A stretch of 23,688 nucleotides of DNA from Muribaculaceae bacterium (lineage in GTDB: Bacteria > Bacteroidota > Bacteroidia > Bacteroidales > Muribaculaceae). The notes below the pieces were generated by a model. It made no database searches, was not told the origin of the DNA, and saw only the letters and a list, made by a program, of their open reading frames with translations. Position numbers and translations under genes: made by a program. Location of the stretch: positions 1-23,688 of the forward strand of contig JAEDFO010000037.1 of assembly GCA_016292745.1 (NCBI GenBank), written 5' to 3'. Positions 7,397-15,843 of the stretch are shown here, piece by piece. Within the stretch, counting starts at the first letter, position 1. Every line of letters starts with the position of its first letter.

Positions 7397-7449
7397 CAGA
7401 TAGCAGTCAACCATTTTTTAGCGAAAACCGCCACTCATTTCAATATCGT

Positions 7450-7480
7450 ATAAAAAAGAAGCCCGGAGGTTGACCGGGCT
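7450..7480 (-). terminator. Rho-independent terminator of the FadL-like gene
   Basis: AGCCCGG (7460-7466) pairs with CCGGGCT (7474-7480) around a 7-nt loop. On the minus strand the stem is followed by CTTTTTT. It lies 35 nt after the stop codon of the barrel gene at 7515 and so ends that transcript before the helicase gene. Confidence 0.85.
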
Positions 7481-7514
7481 GAATCACTTAATAAATATTT
7501 TGAATTATTGTTGT

Positions 7515-9080
7515 TTAGAAGCGTACGCCAAGGGTAACAACGAGCTGATGGTTGTTGTCGGAAACCGAAGCTGTAGGCGATGGCTCGACACCGCCCGAAT
7601 AGTTAACCGGCGAGAATGCGTGGAACTCGTTGTCGCGGTTACGATACACGTATGCAAAGTCGATGTACGCACCGGAGAACTTGTAGCCCAGTCCGCAGGT
7701 AACATATTGGGTTTTCTTTACGAAATTATACGAAGGAATTGTGCCAGAGGTGAATATGTCAACCCGATTGTTGAGCACATCTTCGTTAACGGCGCAGTCT
7801 TCGTAAGAATAACCAGCGCGGAGACTGAGTTTCGGAGTTGCACGATACTCCAAACCGACGCGGTAAGTGTTGCCAGGACAATAATATTTGTCGATATCGT
7901 TGTTTGAGTCGGTATATTCAAATCCACGGCTATCGGAAAGCGACATATTGTTATAACCGGTGTATTGGTAGTCGAAACTGACAATTGCTTGCTTACCCAG
8001 CACAGCTGCAGCGCTGGCAATGAATTTCCACGGGGTGCGGAGCTTGTAGTATGTTTCGCTTGCCACCCCTTCGTTGGTGGAGGCATTTCCCTGAATACCG
8101 TTGCCATAAGCAAACGATGTACCGGCCACATAAGTATCGGTGAGTTCGTAATAGGTAGGCGAATGGAATGCCAATCCGAAGCGCAACTCGTTGATAGGCT
8201 TGGCAATGATACCGAACTTGCAGTTCCAGCCGGTACCAGTGGTTCGGAGTTGGTTCTCGAGACCATAATCGGCGTAGCCATTGGTGATAGTGCCGTCATC
8301 GTCGCCAACATAAGCGTTGTCGAGCGATTCGCCGTAATATGTGTAGGCATTGTAGTTGATGTCGGTGATTCCAATACCTACGCCCCAATACACGCTATTC
8401 ATTATGTTACCGCCAAAGTTGAACGAGAACTCGTCGATACCACCCGATTCGATGGTTTCGAATTCTGCAGCACCGGTAGTTCCATCGCCAAGGAGACCTT
8501 GGAAATCAACGCCTTGCGAATTGGGGGTAATCATATAGCTATCGTAAGCAAGCACCGAGAGCCATGGGGCATTTCCGTAGTATCCACCTGAAACGATTTC
8601 CTGGTCGGTGTAACCGCCACTGTTTGTTACTCCGGCAATATAGTTGCTGAGCGAGGTGCGCATGGAGCCGAATCCGCCTCGAGTGCGACGATTGAGCGAA
8701 AGCTGTCGGTTATAAGAGAAACCCCAGTTGAAATTGGGCATTACCTCGGAATTCAGTTTATATACTCCAACATAACCGGCAGTGTTGCAGCTTGCCACGG
8801 TGTTAGAATATTTGCTGCCATAGTCGGCCTTTGTCGACTGGAAATTTATTCCGAGCGTGGCACATGCATCAGAGCTGCGATAAACGCCGATACCGGCGGG
8901 GTTCTGAATTAGAGTGCTCATATCGCCGCCAAGAGCGCCGAATGCACCTGCCATCGACATATAGCGTGCTGTACCGCGCAAATCCTGCTGCGAAAGCTGA
9001 AAGGCATCGATTGCACCCTGTGCGTTAGCCAACACAGGGAGCAATGCTGCTGCCAATAATATTGATAATTGCTTTTTCAT
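7515..9080 (-). CDS. Outer-membrane barrel of the OmpP1/FadL/TodX type
   Basis: This 521-residue outer-membrane protein probably lets hydrophobic compounds pass the outer membrane, the known role of FadL relatives. It has a signal peptide (1-20, ending ANA before Gln21). A short plug-like N-terminus follows, with SMAGAFGALGGD (42-53) and the family motif NPAG (60-63). The remainder alternates aromatic and polar residues in strands separated by loops rich in Asn, Gly and Asp. It ends in VTLGVRF with a C-terminal Phe, the usual signal for insertion by the BAM machine. It lies 67 nt downstream of the Trp-rich secreted protein on the same strand, perhaps as one transcript, and has its own terminator. 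Bacteroidetes often label such proteins 'hemin receptor', without good evidence for heme. Confidence 0.85.
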   Translation of the reverse strand: MKKQLSILLAAALLPVLANAQGAIDAFQLSQQDLRGTARYMSMAGAFGALGGDMSTLIQNPAGIGVYRSSDACATLGINFQSTKADYGSKYSNTVASCNTAGYVGVYKLNSEVMPNFNWGFSYNRQLSLNRRTRGGFGSMRTSLSNYIAGVTNSGGYTDQEIVSGGYYGNAPWLSVLAYDSYMITPNSQGVDFQGLLGDGTTGAAEFETIESGGIDEFSFNFGGNIMNSVYWGVGIGITDINYNAYTYYGESLDNAYVGDDDGTITNGYADYGLENQLRTTGTGWNCKFGIIAKPINELRFGLAFHSPTYYELTDTYVAGTSFAYGNGIQGNASTNEGVASETYYKLRTPWKFIASAAAVLGKQAIVSFDYQYTGYNNMSLSDSRGFEYTDSNNDIDKYYCPGNTYRVGLEYRATPKLSLRAGYSYEDCAVNEDVLNNRVDIFTSGTIPSYNFVKKTQYVTCGLGYKFSGAYIDFAYVYRNRDNEFHAFSPVNYSGGVEPSPTASVSDNNHQLVVTLGVRF

Positions 9081-9147
9081 TATTCAGATAACTTAAAATG
9101 CTGTATAAAGTGATGTTAAGGGCTATGCCTATGTCATTTCCCAGACA

Positions 9148-10353
9148 TTAACGACGGCCACCACGGCTGCCTCCGCCACCGAAACCGCCTCCACTGCTGC
9201 GGCTTCCGCCTCCACTGAATCCACCACCACTGCTGAAACCACTGCTTCGGTGCGATGAGCCGCTGTTGAACGAATTCCTCGACGATGAGCGGTTACTTTC
9301 AAACGAATTTTGACGGCGAGTTTCGATATTGTTGCTGTTATATCGGCTTGTGCGTTCAGGAGTATAGGAATTACTTCTGCTACTGCCCGAAACCGAGCTA
9401 CGGTGGTTGTTAGGACGATATTGAGAGCCGCTGGTAGTTGAGCCGGCGCTGTTTCCACGGTTTACGTTGCTGGCACGCACTCCGCCAGATGATGGACGAC
9501 GAGTGGTGGCATAACCTGGGCGGCCCGAGGATGTTGATGTGCCACGAGTGCCGATACCTGAAGGCCGACGTGTGCCGACATTTCCGAATGGACGACGGCC
9601 GTAATCGTTATAGGCATAAGAGTGGCCGTAGTGAGGATAAGGAGCGTGCCATCCGCCACCATGCCAGTGGTGCGACCACCCCCAACCACAATAGTGCCAA
9701 GGCGAGTACCATGACGGACCGAACCAAGGGTCGTAAGCCCAGTTCCAGCCCCAGCTCCACGACCATGGCGAATAGTGCCACGACCAATGGTATGATGGGC
9801 CCCAATAGTTCCAACCCCATGAAGGATACCAGAACGAAGGAGTGAGGGCAGCCACCGTGTAGGTTAACAAAGCAGCATCGTAATACAAATCGGGAGTTTC
9901 CACGATAACCACCGGATTGTAGAAGGCGCGGATGCGCTTTGTGTAGGTGTAATCGTCGGAACCGTCGGTTGCATACGATTCGCTGTATTGCTGCGAGGAA
10001 GCAGCCGAAGAGTTCTGAGCCAGAGAAGAGTCGTCGGCAGGAGCTTCGTAAACTTCTTCGTCGGTGTAGCGTCGGTTATACTCGTCGACGTCTCTGCCGT
10101 TCACAATTTCGCTGCCAGAACTATAGTTGTTGATTGCGGCATCGGAAGCGGCATATGCATTATACTGGTAATCATTGTTGTCGTCAGCGACCGAATACAC
10201 TTCAACCTGCTTCGAGGAAGAGGAAGTAGCTTTAGGCTTTTCAATCTTGGTGTCCTTAGAAGCATCGTAGTAAATATCGTCGTAGTCCTGAGCGGCTACA
10301 TTCATCGTTGTCATTACTGACATTACCGATACTAATAAAACATCTAATCGCAT
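9148..10353 (-). CDS. Secreted low-complexity protein, Trp-rich core and Gly/Ser/Arg-rich tail
   Basis: I do not recognise a named family. The 401-residue protein has a signal peptide (1-21, cleavage near VAA-QD). An acidic, Tyr/Ser/Asp-rich segment (22-140) follows, then a short hydrophobic patch, AFYNPVVIVETPDLYYDAALL (about 143-163). Next comes a striking core (175-235) with 18 Trp in 61 residues, alternating with Ser, Gly, His, Pro and Tyr. The tail (about 252-401) is rich in Arg, Ser, Gly and Asn and ends in glycine runs and GGRR. One Cys (222) is present. The composition suggests an unfolded or adhesive cell-surface or periplasmic protein, possibly binding sugar, lipid or nucleic acid. 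The FadL-like gene follows 67 nt downstream. The reading frame is open throughout and starts with a good signal peptide, so it is a real gene. Confidence 0.8.
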   Translation of the reverse strand: MRLDVLLVSVMSVMTTMNVAAQDYDDIYYDASKDTKIEKPKATSSSSKQVEVYSVADDNNDYQYNAYAASDAAINNYSSGSEIVNGRDVDEYNRRYTDEEVYEAPADDSSLAQNSSAASSQQYSESYATDGSDDYTYTKRIRAFYNPVVIVETPDLYYDAALLTYTVAALTPSFWYPSWGWNYWGPSYHWSWHYSPWSWSWGWNWAYDPWFGPSWYSPWHYCGWGWSHHWHGGGWHAPYPHYGHSYAYNDYGRRPFGNVGTRRPSGIGTRGTSTSSGRPGYATTRRPSSGGVRASNVNRGNSAGSTTSGSQYRPNNHRSSVSGSSRSNSYTPERTSRYNSNNIETRRQNSFESNRSSSRNSFNSGSSHRSSGFSSGGGFSGGGSRSSGGGFGGGGSRGGRR

Positions 10354-10638
10354 AATTAAAAAATTTAAGTCGTTTTACTTATATGACTAACCTCGAGGCA
10401 AAAAGTTTAATGTCAACCAACGCTCGGCGGATAGTTTTTGCTAAATTAGTAAATAATACGAAATCACACAATTAAGAGGCAGGTATATAACACTATTTAT
10501 GACTATTTGTATAAAAAGAAGGACAATAATCGTGCCATTTTGAACAATAAGGAAATAAAGTTGGGAATAATGTTGGAAACTTAAGGGGAAATGGCGATAT
10601 TTGGCATAGTAAAAACAACAATAAAACTGAGATATATT
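10354..10638. other. 285-nt divergent intergenic region
   Basis: This AT-rich stretch separates the Trp-rich gene (minus strand) from the ABM-fold gene (plus strand). It should hold both promoters. I see no perfect TAnnTTTG on either strand, only near matches such as GATATTTG just before the plus-strand gene, and no RNA gene or long hairpin. Confidence 0.5.
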
Positions 10639-10914
10639 ATGATTCGTTTAAATGTATTTATTCAGGTAAGCGCTGAGAACCGTGACAAAGTATTGGCATC
10701 AGCCAAGGAACTTGTAGCAGCATCGTTGAAAGATGAAGGCGTAGTTGCCTACGATGTATTCGAGAGTTCAACCCGCCCCGATGTGCTTATGATATGCGAG
10801 ACATGGAAAAATGAGGAAGTACTTGCTGCCCATATGAAGGCTCCACATTTCACAACATTGGTTCCGGCCATTGAAGCGCTTGCAAAGATGAAGCTTGAGC
10901 AATTCACATTCTAA
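10639..10914 (+). CDS. Small ABM-fold (antibiotic biosynthesis monooxygenase-like) protein
   Basis: This is a 91-residue cytoplasmic protein of the dimeric alpha/beta-barrel ABM superfamily, which includes quinol monooxygenases and YgiN-like proteins. It begins MIRLNVFIQVSAENRD, then has an amphipathic helix (KVLASAKELVAASLKDEG), the strand VVAYDVFESSTRPDVLMICETWKN and HMKAPHFTTLVPAI, which matches the usual HxxxxHF region. An in-frame ATG at 10591 would add 16 residues, but the added part has no family likeness, so I chose 10639. The substrate is not known; many members act on quinones or small aromatics, others have no shown activity. It stands alone and ends at a shared two-way terminator with the acyltransferase gene. 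Confidence 0.82.
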   Translation: MIRLNVFIQVSAENRDKVLASAKELVAASLKDEGVVAYDVFESSTRPDVLMICETWKNEEVLAAHMKAPHFTTLVPAIEALAKMKLEQFTF

Positions 10915-10935
10915 GCTTCATCAAAGCGGTATATG

Positions 10936-10977
10936 AAAAAGGCGTGCTGAAACAAGTTTCCGGCACGCCTTTTTTTA
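10936..10977. terminator. Two-way terminator between convergent genes
   Basis: GGCGTGC (10941-10947) pairs with GCACGCC (10963-10969), and an inner GAAA/TTTC extends the stem. The hairpin is flanked by AAAAA on the left and TTTTTTT on the right, so each strand has a T-run after the stem. It can end both the ABM-fold gene (plus) and the acyltransferase gene (minus), whose stop is at 10981. Confidence 0.9.
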
Positions 10978-10980
10978 GAA

Positions 10981-12132
10981 TTATTTAAAACGACGCGAGA
11001 GCCAACGACGCAGCGGCTCGTCGTAGAATTTCAGGCACAGATAAGCAAACAGAACGTTCCACACATACACACCGATTGCCAACGGCCACGAGCCGGTAAA
11101 GTCGTACACCTGATTCTTGATGAGCCAGGAATAGAAGAGATACATGAACGGATAGTGAACGATATAGAGCGGGAACGAGATGTCGCCAAGGAATTTGCAC
11201 ACCAACGACGATGTGTGGTCGGTGGTTACACCGGAGGCACCAATCCGGACCACTATAGGGAACAGCACAGCCACACAAGCCAATTCGAATAAGCCATTGA
11301 GGTGTATGCTTCCGGCTATGGTTTGCGGAATAATCGGCACAAACATCACAGGAGCCAGCAAAGCAGCTGCAATCCAGAAAGCGCCACGCACCTTCCAAGG
11401 CTTGAAATTGCGCTGGACGAGCATGCCAAGAGTGAAGGGGAAGAGCATGCGCAAAGTGCCACCAAGCATATTAGGCAGGTCGAATGTCCAGCCCACCCCA
11501 ATCATGCCATATCCAGAAAAGTCGAACACGGCAAATGCAGCCCAAGCCAAGCCGATAACAACTACAACGACAGCAAGAACGGCATTTGAAAGGCGGCGAA
11601 GCACAATGGCATATATAATGTTGCCTATATATTCAAAAAACAGCGACCAACTTGGTCCATTGAGTGGAAACAGTTCGCCATTTCCACGCACCTCGTAGCA
11701 GCAACCGGGAATAGCCGGGACAAAGAACATTGCGCACAGCAATGCCAGCATTACCATTGAGGTGGCCACATGAGTACCATCCCACTGTTCACTTCCCTGG
11801 ACACAGAACGTAACAGCCCCCACAACAGCTCCGAGGACTACCATTGGATGCAATCGGATAAGACGTCGACGCGCAAAGCCTTTCATTGACAACGATGTAG
11901 CCCAACGCGAATCGTAGGCATAACTGATAACAAAACCGGAAAGGATAAAGAAGAAATCGACAGATAGATATCCGTGGTTGATAAACACGATGTCGGTCTG
12001 TCCGGCGAAAGCAAACCCTTCAAACACATGATAGAGCACCACCAACATTGCCGCCACGCCACGCAATCCATCGAGCAGTGCGTAATGCTGGCGAGAATCG
12101 ACAAACGCTGACGAAGAAACGATATTATTCAC
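10981..12132 (-). CDS. Acyltransferase-3 family membrane protein (OafA/YrhL type)
   Basis: This 383-residue integral membrane enzyme belongs to a family that transfers acetyl or other acyl groups to sugars of the envelope, such as O-antigen, peptidoglycan or exopolysaccharide. The N-terminal motif LLDGLRGVAAMLVVLYHV (19-36) contains the conserved catalytic-type His35, and YLSVDFFFILSGFVIS (55-70) is the second family signature. About ten hydrophobic segments follow. Unlike long OafA proteins it has no C-terminal SGNH domain, so it is a single-domain member. It ends at the two-way terminator. The upstream 71-codon ORF is on the same strand, 66 nt away. The acceptor sugar cannot be inferred. 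Confidence 0.9.
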   Translation of the reverse strand: MNNIVSSSAFVDSRQHYALLDGLRGVAAMLVVLYHVFEGFAFAGQTDIVFINHGYLSVDFFFILSGFVISYAYDSRWATSLSMKGFARRRLIRLHPMVVLGAVVGAVTFCVQGSEQWDGTHVATSMVMLALLCAMFFVPAIPGCCYEVRGNGELFPLNGPSWSLFFEYIGNIIYAIVLRRLSNAVLAVVVVVIGLAWAAFAVFDFSGYGMIGVGWTFDLPNMLGGTLRMLFPFTLGMLVQRNFKPWKVRGAFWIAAALLAPVMFVPIIPQTIAGSIHLNGLFELACVAVLFPIVVRIGASGVTTDHTSSLVCKFLGDISFPLYIVHYPFMYLFYSWLIKNQVYDFTGSWPLAIGVYVWNVLFAYLCLKFYDEPLRRWLSRRFK

Positions 12133-12198
12133 AGTGATTAAAAATTTTGGTTAGTAAAAGTACTTTAAAAACGCAATTAACCTATAATATATATTATC

Positions 12199-12414
12199 TC
12201 AGAAAGTATTGAAATCGGTTAGTTTCAAGCCATCGAGGTCATCATCCACAACACCATTTTCATCGGAAAAACCGACGAGACGGCCTCCTGTATCAAACAC
12301 ATATGCACCGGCAAGAGGCTTCAAATCGGTGGCATCTACCACCCGGAACTGAGCAGCCGCAACAATCGATGCCACACAGAGCAACGCCGCCGCAAGCGTT
12401 GAGCGGAATGTCAT
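12199..12414 (-). CDS. 71-residue exported protein, likely remnant of a CarboxypepD_reg-like protein
   Basis: This short ORF encodes a signal peptide (about 1-20, ending AAA-QF) followed by FRVVDATDLKPLAGAYVFD, GGRLVGFSDENGVV and DDDLDGLKLTDFNTF. That resembles the first half of a carboxypeptidase-regulatory-like beta-sandwich, in which 'xVxDxxxxxPLxGAxVxxxxGxxxGxTDxxG' is typical. In known Bacteroidales proteins the domain is followed by hundreds more residues; here a TGA comes right after. The 66 nt downstream are AT-rich with no continuation, so the gene looks cut off, perhaps by a deletion. It overlaps the metallopeptidase stop by 4 nt (ATGA), suggesting translational coupling. It may still be a small functional protein. 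Confidence 0.6.
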   Translation of the reverse strand: MTFRSTLAAALLCVASIVAAAQFRVVDATDLKPLAGAYVFDTGGRLVGFSDENGVVDDDLDGLKLTDFNTF

Positions 12415-13274
12415 AGTTCGTAATATTCGGGCGAGAACGTATCGCCATCGTTAATGTCGCCCGAATCAAGGCCCTTCTTGAGCCATTTCACACGCTGTGC
12501 CGAAGTGCCATGGTTAAACGAATCGGGCACCGAATAGCCCTGAGCCTTCTTCTGGAGATAATCGTCGCCTATTTTCGATGCAGTGTTCATGCCTTCCTCA
12601 ATATCGCCGTCTTCAAGCGAATTGAACATGGCATTGTCGCGATTCGCCCACACTCCGGCAAGGAAATCGGCCTGGAGCTCGAGGCGCACGCTTATACGGT
12701 TGGCTGTCTTCTGATCGGAGCGTGCCATCTGCTGATGTGCCTGGTCGAGAATGCCGAGCAAATATTGCACATGATGCCCCACCTCGTGGGCAATTACATA
12801 GGCATAAGCGAAGTCGCCATCGGCACCGATATTGCGTTTCATCTGCGTGAAGAACGACAAGTCGATATAAACTGTCTGGTCGGCTGAACAATAGAACGGA
12901 CCGGTTGAAGAAGTTGCGCCACCACAACCCGACTGCACAGAACCGGAAAAGATTACAAGCTTTGGAGCCTCATAAGTGCGGCCTAAGCGGCGGAACTCGC
13001 TGCTCCACACATCCTCGGTTCCGGCAAGAATCTGTTTAGTGAACACCACCAGATTCTCTTCTTCGGCAGAAGGAGTGTAGGATTGTTCCGACAGCTGCGA
13101 CTGCCCCATCTCACCGCCGACGATATTGATTACATCGCCCAAATCACCGCCCATAAGCAGCGTAATCAATGCCACCACAATAGCGCCACCTATTCCCAAA
13201 GCGCCACCCACGGCCCCGCCCATACGGCGGCGGTCGTCGACATTGCTGCTTTGACGTCGTCCATCAAGTCTCAT
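12411..13274 (-). CDS. ypfJ: YpfJ-type neutral zinc metallopeptidase
   Basis: This 287-residue membrane-anchored protease starts MRLDGRRQSSNVDDRRR and has one membrane segment (about 19-42, rich in Gly and Ala), the standard start of this family. The zinc motif HEVGHH is at 163-168 with catalytic Glu164, and a third ligand is likely in LELQADFLAGVWA (Glu199 in 198-210). The pair of cysteines Cys117 and Cys129 may form a disulfide, which would place the peptidase domain outside the cytoplasm. The ending GTSAQRVKWLKKGLDSGDINDGDTF (about 257-281) is also typical. The cell target is unknown. It is the first gene of a two-gene unit with the overlapping 71-codon ORF, and diverges from the 796-residue secreted protein. 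Confidence 0.92.
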   Translation of the reverse strand: MRLDGRRQSSNVDDRRRMGGAVGGALGIGGAIVVALITLLMGGDLGDVINIVGGEMGQSQLSEQSYTPSAEEENLVVFTKQILAGTEDVWSSEFRRLGRTYEAPKLVIFSGSVQSGCGGATSSTGPFYCSADQTVYIDLSFFTQMKRNIGADGDFAYAYVIAHEVGHHVQYLLGILDQAHQQMARSDQKTANRISVRLELQADFLAGVWANRDNAMFNSLEDGDIEEGMNTASKIGDDYLQKKAQGYSVPDSFNHGTSAQRVKWLKKGLDSGDINDGDTFSPEYYEL

Positions 13275-13320
13275 ATTACTTATATTTACAGAAAATGATA
13301 CTAAATCTTATAATTTTATT

Positions 13321-13351
13321 CAAAATTACACAGTTTACATGTATTTTTCAA
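13321..13351 (-). promoter_or_regulatory. Promoter of the metallopeptidase gene
   Basis: On the minus strand TTG (13351-13349) and TAATTTTG (13328-13321) are 20 nt apart, a good Bacteroidetes promoter. It overlaps the divergent promoter of the gene at 13389, with the two -7 boxes only 23 nt apart. The metallopeptidase mRNA would have a leader of about 40 nt. Confidence 0.6.
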
Positions 13352-13359
13352 TATTTTTG
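13352..13359 (+). promoter_or_regulatory. -7 element for the secreted anchor-J-like gene
   Basis: TATTTTTG is an exact TAnnTTTG match, 29 nt before the ATG at 13389. No strong -33 box is seen upstream. It adjoins the -33 element of the divergent metallopeptidase promoter. Confidence 0.5.
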
Positions 13360-13388
13360 CAATGTATTAATTAAAATCAACTATTATT

Positions 13389-15779
13389 ATGGTAAAAAAT
13401 CTACTTTCTTTCACGGTTATGGCCTCAATGGCCTTAGGATTGAGTGTGGGAGCAAGTTCCCAGAAACACGTGACAATGTCAAATGATGCAAAACTTACCC
13501 GACTTGAAATCAACGACAAAGCACAAAAGAGCATCGCACTTAAAAAGGCGAGCAGAGTGGTAGAATCGAAGAAATTATCGAAAAATGTGATTTCTCAGGT
13601 TGTTGAGTTCGAAAACGGGGTGAGAATGAAACGCCTGGTTAACGCAGCCTCACCAAAAGCTCTATCAAAGAAAGCCATTTTGGCCAATGCAAAGGCAGAT
13701 GAAACAACCAGCAGCATATATTCACTCAACGAAGATTTTGAAGGAGCCGACGGCACCACTACATGGATGCCCGAAGGCTGGAGCGCCGAATCGAAGGGCG
13801 AAGAATTCACCGACCCCTATGGCCTGCCTACCAACTGGTATGTATGCAGCTACGACGGTTATTCGCCCGAGCCCAACGGCACATACTATGCCTGCGTGCT
13901 TTACGATTCATCCAATACGAAGGACGAATGGCTGGTGTCGCCGGTGGTAACAGCAACTGAATTCCCAACGATTTCGTACCAGGAATTCATAATGCCACTT
14001 TACCTGTTCAATCTCAATGAAGTGGATTGGGACAATTATGAATTTACGAAGAAGGAGTGTTCGGCAAACCTGCAGATTCTTGTAAAGGCCGACGACGAAG
14101 AGAATTGGACTGTCGTAAAAGACTATTACGATGAATACAAGGACTGGACTTTTGATGAACTTATGCAAGATATGTATTCAATGGCTTACTCACTTAAGAA
14201 AACCACAATATCGCTCGAAGGGTATGCCGGCAAGAATGTGCAGATTGCGTTCCGCTATTTCGGTCTGGACGGCAACACAGTATATATTGATGATGTAAAG
14301 CTCTCTAATCCGGAGCTTGAGGTAAGCTATTTGTATCCGCTTGAGACACTGTTCTTCGGAGTCAGCAAGGATAGTATGGTACTGCCCTATTCGGTAGCAA
14401 TGGAACCTGTGAACACCCCACTCTATTGGACTAATTTATCGGAGCTCGATAATGCAACATTTAGCTGGCAGTACAGCGACCCTGACAATGCAGATTATGT
14501 CACTACCAACACAACTGACCTTGAAGTGACATATCATCCCGACTACAGCAGCGAATTCACATGCCGAAACAACTGGTTCTACCCTCCTATTCTTACCGCA
14601 TCGGCACCGGGCGCAGCTGACGGCGTGATATCATATTACGACTACTTCCAATGTGGTGGTAAGGCCGAATATAAAAATGAAGTAGCCGATTATAGCACGA
14701 CAGCAAATGAATCAATAATTAACCTCGGACTGATGACCTTCGATTACCAAACAGAAGGAATGGACATAGCCACAGCCGAAGATGCCAACGGCAATTATCT
14801 GCCGGTATACGGCTATGCCGACGGAGTAGATGAGTTCTGGACCGAATATACATTCAATGGACAAGAGGAAGAAGGCGAAGGCGTGAAGATGACCGGCATC
14901 TTGAACTACTACTTCACATCAGTAAAGCCTATTGTAATAAAGGACGTATGGGTTCATGGCAAAGGCATCATTGGCAATGATGCAGAATTCACACTCGACA
15001 TTATCCCGATGGACGATGAAGGAGTTCCCAGTGCACCTATTGCAACCGCAAAATGCAAAGGCTCTGACATGACTATGGAAGAGATAGGCACCAAGAACTA
15101 TTATATGATTCCATTCACTTTCAATGAGGCAGTAGTGCTCGACATAAACGTATGCTCGGCCTTCATTATCCGTATGAGCGGCTTCAACGACCCGGCAAAC
15201 GTAACATACTTTGCTCCTTATCAATCGGTTAGCGACAATCCTAACATGCTGGCCCTCGGATGGCTTGAAAAGGAAATAACCATGGGTGGCGAAACCCGCA
15301 CATCACTGTCACCATTGGCATATTATTCAGGCTATCAAAGTTTTGCCATCGTAGCCGACGGCATCTACCCATGGCTTGACTGCAACGTTACTTCAGTATC
15401 GATTTCAAGCGAAGGTGTTCAGGAAGTAAGTCTGGGCAGTTATTACGACGGCAGCGAACTGAACGTAAGCGAGTTGCCTGAATGGCTCAATGTTGAAGTA
15501 ACCGGACGCTACGGCGATTGCAAGGCCACATTCACCGCATCTGGCGAAACAGCAGGCGAATGCGAGGTAGTTATCTCGGCACCAGGCGTTAGCCAAACTA
15601 TTAAAGTTAACTACGATGGCACTGCTGCCGGCATCGAAGGCATCAATGCCGACAAAAATGCATCGGTTGAAGGTGTCTACACTGTTTCGGGCCAGCGCAT
15701 CGACTGCTGCAATGCCACACCTGGTGTATATGTGGTTCGTTACAGCAACGGTCGTGCCGAAAAGCGCATAATCAAGTAA
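13389..15779 (+). CDS. Large secreted protein, choice-of-anchor-J-like domain and Por-type C-terminal tail
   Basis: This exported protein of 796 residues has a signal peptide (1 to about 24: a Lys-containing start, a hydrophobic core and ASSQ). A Lys-rich linker of about 85 residues follows. From about 115 to 310 the order of motifs, EDFEGADG, MPEGWSAES, KDEWLVSPVV and VQIAFRYFG...YIDDVKL, is that of choice-of-anchor-J/cleaved-adhesin jelly-roll domains, which often bind sugar or protein. The middle (about 315-700) is acidic and beta-rich, without a family I can name. The last 50 or so residues, with VYTVSGQRI, PGVYVVRYSNG and KRIIK, have the pattern of Por/T9SS sorting tails. Two adjacent Cys (CC) interrupt this tail. 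The protein is probably surface-bound or released; its ligand is unknown. It stands alone and is followed by a terminator. Confidence 0.83.
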   Translation: MVKNLLSFTVMASMALGLSVGASSQKHVTMSNDAKLTRLEINDKAQKSIALKKASRVVESKKLSKNVISQVVEFENGVRMKRLVNAASPKALSKKAILANAKADETTSSIYSLNEDFEGADGTTTWMPEGWSAESKGEEFTDPYGLPTNWYVCSYDGYSPEPNGTYYACVLYDSSNTKDEWLVSPVVTATEFPTISYQEFIMPLYLFNLNEVDWDNYEFTKKECSANLQILVKADDEENWTVVKDYYDEYKDWTFDELMQDMYSMAYSLKKTTISLEGYAGKNVQIAFRYFGLDGNTVYIDDVKLSNPELEVSYLYPLETLFFGVSKDSMVLPYSVAMEPVNTPLYWTNLSELDNATFSWQYSDPDNADYVTTNTTDLEVTYHPDYSSEFTCRNNWFYPPILTASAPGAADGVISYYDYFQCGGKAEYKNEVADYSTTANESIINLGLMTFDYQTEGMDIATAEDANGNYLPVYGYADGVDEFWTEYTFNGQEEEGEGVKMTGILNYYFTSVKPIVIKDVWVHGKGIIGNDAEFTLDIIPMDDEGVPSAPIATAKCKGSDMTMEEIGTKNYYMIPFTFNEAVVLDINVCSAFIIRMSGFNDPANVTYFAPYQSVSDNPNMLALGWLEKEITMGGETRTSLSPLAYYSGYQSFAIVADGIYPWLDCNVTSVSISSEGVQEVSLGSYYDGSELNVSELPEWLNVEVTGRYGDCKATFTASGETAGECEVVISAPGVSQTIKVNYDGTAAGIEGINADKNASVEGVYTVSGQRIDCCNATPGVYVVRYSNGRAEKRIIK

Positions 15780-15805
15780 GCACGGTTTTTATCCGCATAA
15801 GTTAT

Positions 15806-15843
15806 CGACTCCGGCAATGAATCATTGTCGGAGTCGTGTTTTT
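15806..15843 (+). terminator. Rho-independent terminator of the secreted protein gene
   Basis: CGACTCCG (15806-15813) pairs with CGGAGTCG (15829-15836), and the stem goes on inward to 13 bp with one G-U pair around a 5-nt loop. TGTTTTTC follows. The right arm overlaps the -33 to -7 region of the next gene's promoter. Confidence 0.88.

Noticed and set aside
10591..10638. Earlier ATG for the ABM-fold protein
   Set aside because: The 16 added residues (Lys- and Ile-rich) do not fit the family, whose first strand begins at the ATG at 10639.
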